Origin: Pseudomonas nitroreducens
GTDB taxonomy: Bacteria > Pseudomonadota > Gammaproteobacteria > Pseudomonadales > Pseudomonadaceae
Length of the DNA stretch: 64,000 bases
Reading direction: 5' to 3'
NCBI RefSeq assembly: GCF_014204515.1
Contig: NZ_JACHLI010000001.1
Span: 186,001 to 250,000, forward strand
Under the pieces are notes generated by a model that made no database searches, was not told where the DNA came from, and saw only the letters and a program-made list of their open reading frames with translations. A program made the position numbers and the translations under genes. The number at the start of each line of letters is the position of its first letter. The first letter of the stretch is position 1. Positions 35,606 to 44,240 of this stretch are shown piece after piece.

Positions 35606-35799
35606 TGAGGCACCTCGTAGCCTGTAATGCCTGGGGCTAGGGGCTTGTCATCCTGGATTGCCAGCGCTACAGGCAGGGTTTGATGGAGGCTTGTCGCATC
35701 CTCCGGAGCCGCACCAGGAAGACCCGGCGACGGCTGAATGTAGAATACGGAGCCCCTCACAATACGTCTCACTGGAAAAACTTGAGCAGTAATATCCAT
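35602..35799 (-). CDS. 65-residue protein between dotB and icmT
   Basis: No family recognised. Small, Pro-rich, no membrane helix. The four-base overlap with icmT (ATGA) and the 48-base gap after dotB support translation. R64 has traJ (dotB) directly followed by traK (icmT), so this is an extra gene in the cluster. The codon choice is consistent with neighbours. Confidence 0.6.
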   Translation of the reverse strand: MDITAQVFPVRRIVRGSVFYIQPSPGLPGAAPEDATSLHQTLPVALAIQDDKPLAPGITGYEVPQ

Positions 35800-35847
35800 G
35801 AACTACCGAGTAATTCTCGGATGTTTATCCTGAGGTTCTTCCTCGTG

Positions 35848-37023
35848 TTATACACGGGCTCCATTCTTCTGGATCTCCTCGTTTTTACTGTTCTGGTAGA
35901 TCCTCTGGAGATACTTGAAAGTATCATCGGAGATCAACCCTTCCTTGAACTTGTCGTGCGCATCTTCGATCAGCGGACGACCATGGTTTTCCAGAACTTT
36001 GAATGCGGCCTCGGTTACGTTCTTGGCCGAAGCCAAGGCGTTCTTGTCCTGCTGGTCGACGATCATGTATTCGCGCACCGCGATGCGCTTGCCGTCTACA
36101 CGCGGAACCAGGCGCTGGGAGATCACGATTCGCAGAGGCTGGACGATTTCGTCTCGCGCCTGGGACTGCAGCGATTCAGGGTAGGTGTACACCAGGCGTT
36201 GTACGGTTTCCGGCGCGGAGTTCGAGTGAACGGTGGTGAACACACCGTGGCCGGTCAGTGCAGCCTGCAGGGAGGCCCTGGTGGTAGCGAAGTCACGGCT
36301 CTCACCCACCAGGATGAGGTTCGGCTTCATACGCAGGGCGTTCTCTACAGCCTCATTGAAAGAGTGCAGCGAGCGGCCGATCTCGATTTGAGTGGAGAAG
36401 GATGTCGGGGAAACTACCTCGTCGTACACGAACTCGATGGGCGCCTCGATGGTGACCAGGTTGGTGTGGGCAGTGGGGTGCTCCAGCCGGGCCCGCAACA
36501 TCGAGGACATGAGGGTCGACTTACCCTCGCCGGTAGCGCCCACAACGACGATCAACCCCTGCTTAAGGCCCAGTGTCTCCTCGATCAGGAGCGGTTCTAC
36601 GCCAAGCACGCGCCAATCCGGCGGGATGGAGGGGATGGTACGCAGCGTTACGGTCAGGCTCGGCTTTCCGAATCTGAAGCAGTGCACCGCGTTCACGCGG
36701 AAACGGTAGCGCTGCTGCTTCAAACCATCGGTGCCGGGGACATCCAGCTTGAACTCGTAGGAGCAGTTGATCGGCTCACCACCACCAAGCAGGCTAGGTG
36801 CGTTGTGGCCGTAGATAGTAGAAATGAGGTCTTTGGCCTCAGAGTCGCTCAGGGCCCTGTTCATCAGGGCCTCCTTGCGGCCGTACCGATCCATGATCGC
36901 AGGATGGCCGCCTGGCAGGAAAAGGTCAGACCCGTCGTTTACCACCATTTGGTGGAGCAGACTATCGAGGCCTTCCTTGCCCTGGAGGCGCGGCGGCACC
37001 TCGATCATAAACTCGGATTTCAT
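35848..37023 (-). CDS. dotB: DotB/TraJ secretion ATPase
   Basis: A 391-residue hexameric ATPase of the PilT/VirB11 superfamily that powers type IVB transfer; cytoplasmic. Walker A is VVGATGEGKST (near residue 161), the Asp-box IEAPIEF, Walker B LILVGESRD, and the His-box TTVHSN. The ATG at 37023 overlaps the dotC stop as TGATG and lies six bases from AGAGG; an ATG one codon upstream is also possible. Gene order dotD-dotC-dotB-icmT is the same as R64 traH-traI-traJ-traK. Confidence 0.92.
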   Translation of the reverse strand: MKSEFMIEVPPRLQGKEGLDSLLHQMVVNDGSDLFLPGGHPAIMDRYGRKEALMNRALSDSEAKDLISTIYGHNAPSLLGGGEPINCSYEFKLDVPGTDGLKQQRYRFRVNAVHCFRFGKPSLTVTLRTIPSIPPDWRVLGVEPLLIEETLGLKQGLIVVVGATGEGKSTLMSSMLRARLEHPTAHTNLVTIEAPIEFVYDEVVSPTSFSTQIEIGRSLHSFNEAVENALRMKPNLILVGESRDFATTRASLQAALTGHGVFTTVHSNSAPETVQRLVYTYPESLQSQARDEIVQPLRIVISQRLVPRVDGKRIAVREYMIVDQQDKNALASAKNVTEAAFKVLENHGRPLIEDAHDKFKEGLISDDTFKYLQRIYQNSKNEEIQKNGARV

Positions 37024-37919
37024 CATTCACCTCTGTTGATTGCGGCACGCTCTTCTGCGGAGCGATAGCCATCACGAGGGTCAAGATCAAGCGGAACCCA
37101 GCCGCCGACGTTATCGTTGAAAGTGGCCGGCGCAGTAATGGCGATGGTGGTCTGCCCGATGTGCATGCCGTTCTTAGACTTGACCCTGTTGATCGTCTGC
37201 TCTGCGAGGAAGGTTGGGGTCATCTGACCGGTGCCTTCGACCAGCTGCAGGTAGCGCACCATCCCTGTGAAGTCTGTGCCCAGGTTCCTGACTCTGGCCG
37301 TCATCTCTTCGTTGGCCATATTGACCCCGGCTTGCCATCCTTCAGCTACTGAATCAGACCAGAGTTGCTGCTCTGCAGGTGTCTTGGGGAGGAGGGCGCC
37401 AACTGGTTTGGACAGGTCGACCGGGATGTCGATGAGCAGATACTCGCGCCAGTCCGGGGCGTTCAGGACGACGCGTTCTTCCTTGTAGATCTCGTAGTAG
37501 GTGTTCGAGATCTTGATGACCTTGTGGTTTTCGTCAGTGGACGTCAGACCTTCGGTCTTGATGATCACGGGAGGCAGGTAGAAGAGCGACTTGTCGCCCT
37601 TTGAGGCGATCCGCATGACATCCTTGAACGGGAATAGCGCTTCCCAGGTATCAGACTCGGCATCAAGCTGCTTGCGCAGCTCGTTCATGGTCGCCACGTA
37701 TCCGTGCTGGGCACCAACTGACAGCGCAGCGTCACGCATGGATCGAGAGCGCTTGTTGGCCAGGTCATCATCCCCTGACAGGCTCATACCAGTGACGTAG
37801 TGCATCTTCTGCAGGTCTTTGAGCGGCGAAACGCCGTCTTGGACGCCCGGCGTTGGTGCTGCGAATGCCGGCAGGGAGGCACCCGCGATGGCCACGGCCA
37901 AGAGGAGTGGCTTGAGCAT
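37023..37919 (-). CDS. dotC: DotC/TraI outer-membrane core component
   Basis: A 298-residue exported protein of the type IVB core complex; with DotD it helps insert DotH into the outer membrane. DotC-type patterns: RDAALSVGAQHGYVATM near residue 60, FYLPPVIIKTEG, and APDWREYLL. Signal peptide MLKPLLLAVAIAGASLPAFA. In Legionella DotC is a lipoprotein, but here no Cys follows the signal peptide, so it is probably soluble in the periplasm or held by its partners. It lies 10 bases after dotD and overlaps dotB. Confidence 0.88.
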   Translation of the reverse strand: MLKPLLLAVAIAGASLPAFAAPTPGVQDGVSPLKDLQKMHYVTGMSLSGDDDLANKRSRSMRDAALSVGAQHGYVATMNELRKQLDAESDTWEALFPFKDVMRIASKGDKSLFYLPPVIIKTEGLTSTDENHKVIKISNTYYEIYKEERVVLNAPDWREYLLIDIPVDLSKPVGALLPKTPAEQQLWSDSVAEGWQAGVNMANEEMTARVRNLGTDFTGMVRYLQLVEGTGQMTPTFLAEQTINRVKSKNGMHIGQTTIAITAPATFNDNVGGWVPLDLDPRDGYRSAEERAAINRGE

Positions 37920-37929
37920 GCGAGCCCCC

Positions 37930-38439
37930 TTACTTCAGGTAGACGAGAACGAGCGACTTCGACGCGCCATCAACCTCAACACGCATCGTCGAGCCGGTCT
38001 GAACGCCAAGCTCACGCAGAGCCTCGTTCAGCGGCAAACGGTTCGTCTTGATGGTCACCCAAGCCTCATTTGGGAACTTATTGCCACGAGTCGTGAACTT
38101 GTACCCAGCGAGCTGGGAGAGGGCTTGTGCGGCGACGGAGGCCGGGCCCGTGTAGCTGAACGAGGAAATTCGCTCGAAGCCGGCCGGCACGTTCACATCC
38201 TGGAAGTGCTTCTGGGCGTGCTGCTGCGGCGTAAGGCTTGGCGCGTTCTTGGCTTCGATGATTTTCGCCAGGGTACGCATCTCGTCGCGACTCTCAATCG
38301 CAACCGAGCGCAGCTCATCGAGGGGATGAGCTGGAGGAGTCACCAGGACGGTGTTCGTCCTGAGAATTGGGCTGGAACTGCAGCCAGCGCTCATAGCGAT
38401 GAGCGCGGCCAGCGCGACAGGCGCCAACTTGAGGTTCAT
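37930..38439 (-). CDS. dotD: DotD/TraH outer-membrane lipoprotein
   Basis: A 169-residue lipoprotein with signal peptide MNLKLAPVALAALIAMSAGC, lipobox SAGC and lipidated Cys20. The C-terminal ~85 residues are the alpha/beta domain typical of DotD, related to secretin N0/N1 domains (TGPASVAAQALSQLAGYKF, LNEALRELGVQTG). It works with DotC and DotH in the outer-membrane core. First of the dotD-dotC-dotB set; it follows icmB/dotO after 60 bases. Confidence 0.88.
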   Translation of the reverse strand: MNLKLAPVALAALIAMSAGCSSSPILRTNTVLVTPPAHPLDELRSVAIESRDEMRTLAKIIEAKNAPSLTPQQHAQKHFQDVNVPAGFERISSFSYTGPASVAAQALSQLAGYKFTTRGNKFPNEAWVTIKTNRLPLNEALRELGVQTGSTMRVEVDGASKSLVLVYLK

Positions 38440-38499
38440 AACTGCTCCGGCCAGTACGTGGCTCTTCTTGTTATGAAATGAATCCTATTGGATAACATC

Positions 38500-41400
38500 T
38501 CAAGCTGCAACTCTAATTTTGCTCGGATCAATAAGTCGAGCATGCTCTTTTATAACTTTGTCTGCGATTGCGTCAAACAAGTTACTGTTCTCGTCCAGCT
38601 CTTCCAGTTTGACTGCGTTATCAGCCAGCAGTTTCTGGATATCGGCCTTCGCAGAGCCCTTCGGATACTCCGCAGCCAAGACGGCGAGGGCGTTGCTCAG
38701 GCCAATCCGCGCTGTGATCCTGCGCCGCAAAGCCACGTCCTGCGGGGTGGTGGAGTAGGCCCAGACTTCCATTGGGCCTAGGCTCAAGCGCAGAACCTGC
38801 TCGACTTTCGGCGAAGCCTCATCCTTCAGTTGGCCGATGTAGAGAACACTTGAGCCTTCCGGGCCAGGCGGCGTCATCCAGCGGCTCATAGTTCGGATTG
38901 TGTCGGGGCCGAGACCGAACTTATCGATGATCTCTCTGGTGGAAAGTTCAGACATGCCCTTCGAGAAGATGAGCACGTTGTTAACCATCTTGATAATGGT
39001 ATCGCTGAAGTCGTCAAGCAGCTGAGAAACCAAAGATACGTGCACGTCGAACTTACGACCTTCACGAATATCGGTCTCAGCCTGCCTCTGAATGGCCGGA
39101 ACCGGGCTGGTGCGGTGGAATTCGTCCATGCACAGCTTTTTCGGGATCGACTCGTCCTTTTCAATGATTTTGCGGTGGTACGCCTGGTAATCCGGCGGGA
39201 TCTGCGGCAGCGTCCACTCAGCCTTGCGGTAGAACTCCTTGCAGAGGATGTTCCGCGCAAGCATGTACATGATTGCGGTCTTCTTCAGCGCCTGGTCGGA
39301 GCCGTCGCGAGCCACGTTCATGAGGTCGATGGAGACGATCCGGGCCTCGCCGAGCGAGAACACAGTCGGCATCGAGAGGATCTTGTACTCGGCCACGACC
39401 TGGGAAAGCATCTGGCGGACGTAATCCAACAGGAGTTCGTTCGAGCCTTCGACAGTGGCTTTTCCGTATACGTCCTTGATCGCAGTGACGGAGGAGAGCA
39501 CTTCAGTCGCATCTGCCAGGGTCGGTACGGCAAAGGTTTGCGCCTTGATCGCCGCGCCGTGCATGCCTTTCTTGTGGAGCTGATGTACGACCTTCCACCA
39601 GGTGACGTTGTCGTACTTGCTCAGTTCAATGCCCGCGTCGGCCAGTGCCTTATCGACCTCAGGGCAGATACCGAAGTCGTAGTTACGGGGCGTGCCATCC
39701 TCAGAGAAGTAGTTGTACATCTCATCCACGAGGGCACTGATCAGCTCAGCAAGGCGAGGCGGAGCCGACTTCCTACCGGCCGGCGTGCAGAGCAGGATCA
39801 TCATGTTGACCACGAATTCGCGGTCGACCTGCATAGGACGCTGGCAGCCCAGCGGGTTGTCGAAGATGTTGACCGCGTACTTGGCGTCCATCTCCATACG
39901 GAAGGTCTGAGCCAGGTGCTTCATGTGGTCAGGCAATGCGTCGCGAATCAGGTTGACCCACTGCTCAGAGGAGAAACCGATGTCCAGGATGCCGATACGG
40001 GGGATGACTTCGTTACCCAGGCGGGTGAGCAAAGCCGTGTTGGCCGCCGCGAGGTAGAAGGATTTACCGAAACCCGGCGGAGCAAACACGATCTCCATGT
40101 TCGCGGTCTGCAGGTCACTGCCCGGCAAGAGAGGGAAGGGCTTCTCGTCGGGGGTACGGTAGAGCAACGATCCTTCAGACCATGGCGATACAGGGCGAGT
40201 GATGGGGCTCATCCCGATAGCTTCGCGCGACTGCAAGGGCAGCGGGGTGGCCAGATGATTGGCCGAGAACCCAGGAACAGTGTTGAGCCAGGCCTCTACA
40301 GGGTCACCACGCTCTTCAATGATCTGAAGCTGACCCCAGGCCTCCAGGGCTGTTTTCAACTTGGAACGGTTTCTGCGGACGTCTTCTAGGCCCTGTCCCC
40401 AGGTGCTGAAGGTGATCTGGGCTGATACAAGGGTGTTCTCTTGCGCTATCAGAAGCAGATCTTCAGCGGCGTCACGAATAACGACGTTTTCGCTGGAGGC
40501 CCAAGCCACGAAGCTTGCGAATGTCTTCTTTCGGGAGATCATCTGCTTAACGCGGTCATGCCCCGAGTCGATGACCATCGACATCTGCCAGGGCACGTTG
40601 CGGTCGATTGACTGGAAGAGTTCGGCGAATGGTTTGGGCGTTTGCGGACGTTGGTCGACCATGAGAGGAGCGATACGCCACTCTCCGGTGTTTACCAGCG
40701 TGGAGTCTTCGGTGTCCTGGGCCGGCTCACGGCTGAACACCTGGTGGGCGATATCCGGCATCATGAAATGACTGATATCGCCATGGGATGGGGATTCGTC
40801 GACCAGTCGGAACGGAAGCGGGTCGCCGGGCAGGTAAGCGCGCCACGCATCGCTGGTATCGAACATGGTGACCTGCCGGCGAATCATGTGCACGAACTCA
40901 TGCGCATTGAGCTTTGCCGACGAGATCTTGGCTTCGTTGAGCTTGGCCATCACCAGGGTGACGAAGCCGGTATGGAGCATCTCCAGGCCTGGGATTTCAA
41001 CGCCTGAAGACTGACCGTGACTACCAGGCTTCAAACCGCCATTTCTTGAAGCTTTCTGTGCACGCTCCTTCATCGAGCTCTTGAGAATGTCCGGGTGCAT
41101 AGCCTTAGGGCTGGTAGTCAGCACCAGGTGACATGTCTCGAGCACCGTTTTGGTCTCAAGGAACCTTTGACGCTCCTTGACCATTCCATCCAGGTCGAGC
41201 TTCAAGTTGTGAATCGTGCGCAGGATGCCCTCAATCGAGCGACGCAGGCCCTCACGTGAGTTCAGAGGGTCGCGTCGGAAGACGAACTGCAGCCGGTGCC
41301 CAGGACGCTTCAGGGCAGCACCTAGGCCCTCGTCCAGGGTTTGGAGGAGGGTGGCGAATGCATCGGCGCCGACGATGCCATAGGTGCCCTTGATCTCCAG

Positions 41401-41532
41401 GCAGGTAACGAGGCCGCCATCACGAGTGACAAGCTCATTCTTCCCACTAGCGGTCTCCAGCTGGCAGTAGTGCTGCACGTTCGTCTTGAAGACCTTGTTG
41501 ATAGCGTTCGCCAGGTTATGACCAAAGCCCAT
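38500..41532 (-). CDS. icmB: IcmB/DotO/TraU VirB4-like ATPase
   Basis: A 1010-residue cytoplasmic ATPase of the VirB4 group, the largest type IVB ATPase. The N-terminal half is the VirB4-like docking region; Walker A is VFAPPGFGKSFYL near residue 480; Walker B-like KLCMDEFHR lies near residue 800, with LVSQLLDDFSD shortly after. The ATG follows AGAGGAG; the upstream small gene ends four bases earlier. In the Dot/Icm system this protein forms hexamers at the inner-membrane base and recruits DotB. Length is typical (Legionella 1009). Confidence 0.93.
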   Translation of the reverse strand: MGFGHNLANAINKVFKTNVQHYCQLETASGKNELVTRDGGLVTCLEIKGTYGIVGADAFATLLQTLDEGLGAALKRPGHRLQFVFRRDPLNSREGLRRSIEGILRTIHNLKLDLDGMVKERQRFLETKTVLETCHLVLTTSPKAMHPDILKSSMKERAQKASRNGGLKPGSHGQSSGVEIPGLEMLHTGFVTLVMAKLNEAKISSAKLNAHEFVHMIRRQVTMFDTSDAWRAYLPGDPLPFRLVDESPSHGDISHFMMPDIAHQVFSREPAQDTEDSTLVNTGEWRIAPLMVDQRPQTPKPFAELFQSIDRNVPWQMSMVIDSGHDRVKQMISRKKTFASFVAWASSENVVIRDAAEDLLLIAQENTLVSAQITFSTWGQGLEDVRRNRSKLKTALEAWGQLQIIEERGDPVEAWLNTVPGFSANHLATPLPLQSREAIGMSPITRPVSPWSEGSLLYRTPDEKPFPLLPGSDLQTANMEIVFAPPGFGKSFYLAAANTALLTRLGNEVIPRIGILDIGFSSEQWVNLIRDALPDHMKHLAQTFRMEMDAKYAVNIFDNPLGCQRPMQVDREFVVNMMILLCTPAGRKSAPPRLAELISALVDEMYNYFSEDGTPRNYDFGICPEVDKALADAGIELSKYDNVTWWKVVHQLHKKGMHGAAIKAQTFAVPTLADATEVLSSVTAIKDVYGKATVEGSNELLLDYVRQMLSQVVAEYKILSMPTVFSLGEARIVSIDLMNVARDGSDQALKKTAIMYMLARNILCKEFYRKAEWTLPQIPPDYQAYHRKIIEKDESIPKKLCMDEFHRTSPVPAIQRQAETDIREGRKFDVHVSLVSQLLDDFSDTIIKMVNNVLIFSKGMSELSTREIIDKFGLGPDTIRTMSRWMTPPGPEGSSVLYIGQLKDEASPKVEQVLRLSLGPMEVWAYSTTPQDVALRRRITARIGLSNALAVLAAEYPKGSAKADIQKLLADNAVKLEELDENSNLFDAIADKVIKEHARLIDPSKIRVAA

Positions 41533-41536
41533 GGGG

Positions 41537-41770
41537 TTAACTCCTCTTCTCTGCGGCGTAGGTGAGCGCTTTCTGCAACTGCTGGGTCACAACGCGCTCG
41601 CGGCGCCCGCTGTCCGCGAGCTCCTCAGCCGGGTAATCTGCAATTTCATCGAAAATCATGATGGCCCCGAGAGAGGACTCGCTCTCTTCCAGGGCCTTCA
41701 CCAGCATCAAAGTCGTGCTCGCCTGGCAGTTGCGCTGAAGAACCGCCATGGCGTCATTCAAGCTATCCAT
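41537..41770 (-). CDS. 77-residue acidic helical protein before icmB
   Basis: No family recognised. Acidic first two-thirds, helical, no membrane segment. It overlaps the upstream HExxH gene by 8 bases and lies four bases before icmB, so it is surely co-translated with both. Legionella and R64 have icmJ directly before icmB; here two extra genes intervene. A small acidic protein next to a secretion ATPase may be a chaperone or adaptor of the IcmS/IcmW sort, but the sequence does not show it. Confidence 0.65.
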   Translation of the reverse strand: MDSLNDAMAVLQRNCQASTTLMLVKALEESESSLGAIMIFDEIADYPAEELADSGRRERVVTQQLQKALTYAAEKRS

Positions 41771-42953
41771 CGACAGACTCCTCTTTCAGGGGACAGAGCA
41801 GACCGTTATCAAGAGCTACCTGGCGGGCGCGCTCCTTCTGGCCTTCGGTGAGGAACACCAGAACCCGGCCCATGCCGTAGGAGCCGACAACAAAGCCGGC
41901 CTTGTGGAATTCGAATGCGGCACGGCCACAAGCTGCGCGGTCGTAAGCCCTCAGATAGGCCCCCAGAGCGGTGTTTCGCTTGTTGACGGGGGCAGCCAGG
42001 GCTGCATACAGATTCTCGAAGAGGAGCCCGTCAGAGACGCCGCAACCTACGCTTTGGCAGTAGTCAGGTAGGTGATCGCGGATCAGACCGGAAGAGGTGC
42101 TCGCCGCTCGGTAGATGGTGACGACCGAGTACTCCAGAAGCTCCAGGAGCTCTGGCCAGGTCACCCAGGTGCGTGGCTCCTTGGCGCCAGCGCCAAACGA
42201 TGCGAATGACCGGTGGGAGGCCTCATGGCTCAACACCGCGATGTTGAAGAACGTGGCCCGGTTTGAAGTCCGGAAGTTTTTCGCGCATTTATCGATAAAG
42301 GAGTCGGTCAGGGACAGCTTTCGACCGTCCTTGGTGCCAAGGGTGTACTCGCGCTTGAAGTCTTCTGCGCGCCATTGACTACCGGTTGGGTAAACACGAC
42401 CAAACAACCATTGCGCAAAAGCATCTCGCGGGTAGTAGAACGTCACCGGACTGGAGCGATCTGGTCGCTTCACGCCGGCCATGGCCTGGTTTTCCTGGGT
42501 AGAGTGGTCAACGACCAGCTGCACCACGTTGCTATCCAGACCGGAGTAGGGCTCCGTCATCCCCGGAATGAAGATCCGGTCAGAGATGGCCTGCTGGTAG
42601 CGGTAGTTATAGTTCTTAGGATCGGCACCCAGGAAGGCCTTTCCGAGCGATGCAACCCGTGAGAAGACTTTGGACAGAACTTCTGCCAGGCGCCGGCCGG
42701 TGACGATGCCCAGCTCAACCTGCAGCATGCGGATACTGGTACGGAAATACTGAGCCTGGGTGAGATGTCGTAGACGGAGGAGGTTCAACTCTCTGAACAC
42801 TGGGAATTCGAGATTGGTCACCCACAGGGTTTCAGTCGACAGCTCGTGGTAGCCACTGACGTAAAACGCCGAATCACCGTCAATGGAGGCAAAACCTCCA
42901 CGCGGTGACTTGGGGTCATCGAAGATACAAACACCGATCTTGATTTCTCTCAT
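41763..42953 (-). CDS. 396-residue protein with HExxH motif between icmJ and icmB
   Basis: No family recognised. The helix-like segment FFNIAVLSHEASHRSF (residues ~236-250) contains HEASH (243-247), which fits the zinc-metalloprotease pattern HExxH with a hydrophobic run before it. Glu-rich WPELLELLEY ~25 residues later could provide a third ligand. No signal peptide. The ATG at 42953 is preferred; an in-frame TTG lies five codons earlier. It sits between two conserved Dot/Icm ATPase-complex genes and overlaps the next gene by 8 bases, so it probably works with the apparatus. The protease activity is a hypothesis only. Confidence 0.72.
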   Translation of the reverse strand: MREIKIGVCIFDDPKSPRGGFASIDGDSAFYVSGYHELSTETLWVTNLEFPVFRELNLLRLRHLTQAQYFRTSIRMLQVELGIVTGRRLAEVLSKVFSRVASLGKAFLGADPKNYNYRYQQAISDRIFIPGMTEPYSGLDSNVVQLVVDHSTQENQAMAGVKRPDRSSPVTFYYPRDAFAQWLFGRVYPTGSQWRAEDFKREYTLGTKDGRKLSLTDSFIDKCAKNFRTSNRATFFNIAVLSHEASHRSFASFGAGAKEPRTWVTWPELLELLEYSVVTIYRAASTSSGLIRDHLPDYCQSVGCGVSDGLLFENLYAALAAPVNKRNTALGAYLRAYDRAACGRAAFEFHKAGFVVGSYGMGRVLVFLTEGQKERARQVALDNGLLCPLKEESVDG

Positions 42954-43032
42954 AGCCCACAAAGGCAACCCTGGGAGTTGCCAGGCGCATAAACGCCGTC
43001 ATTTATAATTATTGTTGTTTGACGGCCAAACT

Positions 43033-43713
43033 TTAACTCGCTTCAGGCCATTGCGCAATCTTATCTTCGGCGAGTCGAACCCACTCTGTTGGTGGGAACT
43101 TTTTCGAACTTTCTACCAATTCTTTTATATATGACAAATATGCCTTTTTCTTCGGAAGTAGGAAAACCCCGTTTAGGGCATCACCACGCTTGGAATATGC
43201 CGCATCCGAAAGACTCGTCATCACATCGCCAATTACCTCGGGGAACGAGGTGCCTAGGATGTGCACAGCTGGGGTGTCGCACTTTTCCAGACGCGCCAGC
43301 AACTGGCCGGCCGTGTTGCGGATATCGCCAGTCGCAGTCTCTTCAGCGATCCACAGATTGCGCACCAGGTTGTTCAGACCGGCCTGGGAGATCACAGGGG
43401 TGCCGTCTGCGTTGGGCGCTAGGTAGATCAGGGAGGCGCGGCCTTGGATGCCGGCGAAAGCGATGTGGTGGCACATGTGGCACAGCACACAGCTGGTCAC
43501 GAGATTCTCCAGACGCTGATCGTTGTGATCGTCGTTTACGTGGTGGGTCTCGTTCTTCTTGTCTTTGAAGCCACAGAACCTGCAGCAGTAGTCGTCGCGC
43601 TTGAGGGCCTGCGGCCTGGCAGCGCGGTAAGCGGCGTCAGACGCAGGGGCGTTGGGAGAATCCTTACGGTGGGCCTTGCGCTTGACAGACAGATGGATGG
43701 GAAGCAGTTCCAA
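43033..43713 (-). CDS. icmJ: IcmJ/DotN/TraT, HNH-fold zinc protein
   Basis: Component of the type IVB coupling complex in Legionella (with DotL, DotM). The HNH-like zinc region is clear: RDDYCCRFCGFKDKKNETHH and, ~20 residues on, SCVLCHMCHH, giving four Cys and several His in the usual places. The rest is helical. Start: GTG at 43722 has GAGGA directly against it, too close; TTG at 43713 is eight bases from GAGGAG, so TTG is preferred, giving 226 residues. It is followed by the HExxH gene after ~80 A/T-rich bases. Confidence 0.85.
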   Translation of the reverse strand: MELLPIHLSVKRKAHRKDSPNAPASDAAYRAARPQALKRDDYCCRFCGFKDKKNETHHVNDDHNDQRLENLVTSCVLCHMCHHIAFAGIQGRASLIYLAPNADGTPVISQAGLNNLVRNLWIAEETATGDIRNTAGQLLARLEKCDTPAVHILGTSFPEVIGDVMTSLSDAAYSKRGDALNGVFLLPKKKAYLSYIKELVESSKKFPPTEWVRLAEDKIAQWPEAS

Positions 43714-43736
43714 ATCACACACTCCTCAGACGAGAA

Positions 43737-43756
43737 GGGGTGGCCGAAGCCACCCC
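43737..43756 (-). terminator. hairpin between icmD and icmJ
   Basis: Eight-base stem GGGGTGGC / GCCACCCC, with a TTCG loop on the transcribed strand. The T run after it is poor (TTCTCG), so it may be a partial terminator or an RNA-processing stem that sets relative expression within the operon. Confidence 0.55.
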
Positions 43757-43773
43757 ATCTGTTTGCCCGAACC

Positions 43774-44151
43774 TTAGATGTTCGAGCCCTGGACACGGGA
43801 CGCAGCATCGTCGCCCTGACCAGATGCCACCGACTCGGTGAACAGGCCGATCAGCCACGGGATGATCATCAGGCCGGTGCCCACGAGGAGGGCCATGACA
43901 CCGGTCTTCAGGTGGCCACGGTTCTCTTCTTTCTGGTCACGGTAGATGTAGAACAGACCAGCGGCGAACATGAACACACCTGCCGCGCCGAAGATCAGTT
44001 TCGCCAAACCCAAGATCGAGTTGATCTGGCTTTTCCAGGATGTTGCCGCCGACTGGAAACTGTTGGCTGCGTTTGCGTCAACCGCAAACAGGGCCATCGC
44101 AAGAGCGACGGTGACCCCAACTCCAATCAACGGTTTATGCTTAGACAGCAT
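43774..44151 (-). CDS. icmD: IcmD/DotP/TraR-like small membrane protein
   Basis: A 125-residue protein with a signal peptide (cleavage probably after NAANS region), then two membrane helices (~48-68 and ~82-104) separated by a short basic, polar loop (RDQKEENRGHLKTG). Length and topology match IcmD/DotP. It follows dotF and precedes icmJ. The start has AGCGGAGG, with an AACAATAATAAA tract just upstream. Confidence 0.65.
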   Translation of the reverse strand: MLSKHKPLIGVGVTVALAMALFAVDANAANSFQSAATSWKSQINSILGLAKLIFGAAGVFMFAAGLFYIYRDQKEENRGHLKTGVMALLVGTGLMIIPWLIGLFTESVASGQGDDAASRVQGSNI

Positions 44152-44240
44152 GTGAAGCCTCCGCTTTATTATTGTTCTTATCGGGCGACTCTTAAGTTAA
44201 GGCAAAGAAACTCTATTTGCAATATCGCAAATAAAGAGAC

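Noticed and set aside
35680..37068. Long plus-strand open frame opposite dotB
   Set aside because: The antisense of an unmistakable ATPase gene.
39040..40389. Long plus-strand open frame opposite icmB/dotO
   Set aside because: It is the antisense of a clear VirB4-like ATPase; GC-rich third positions on one strand leave long open frames on the other. No ribosome site and no sensible protein.
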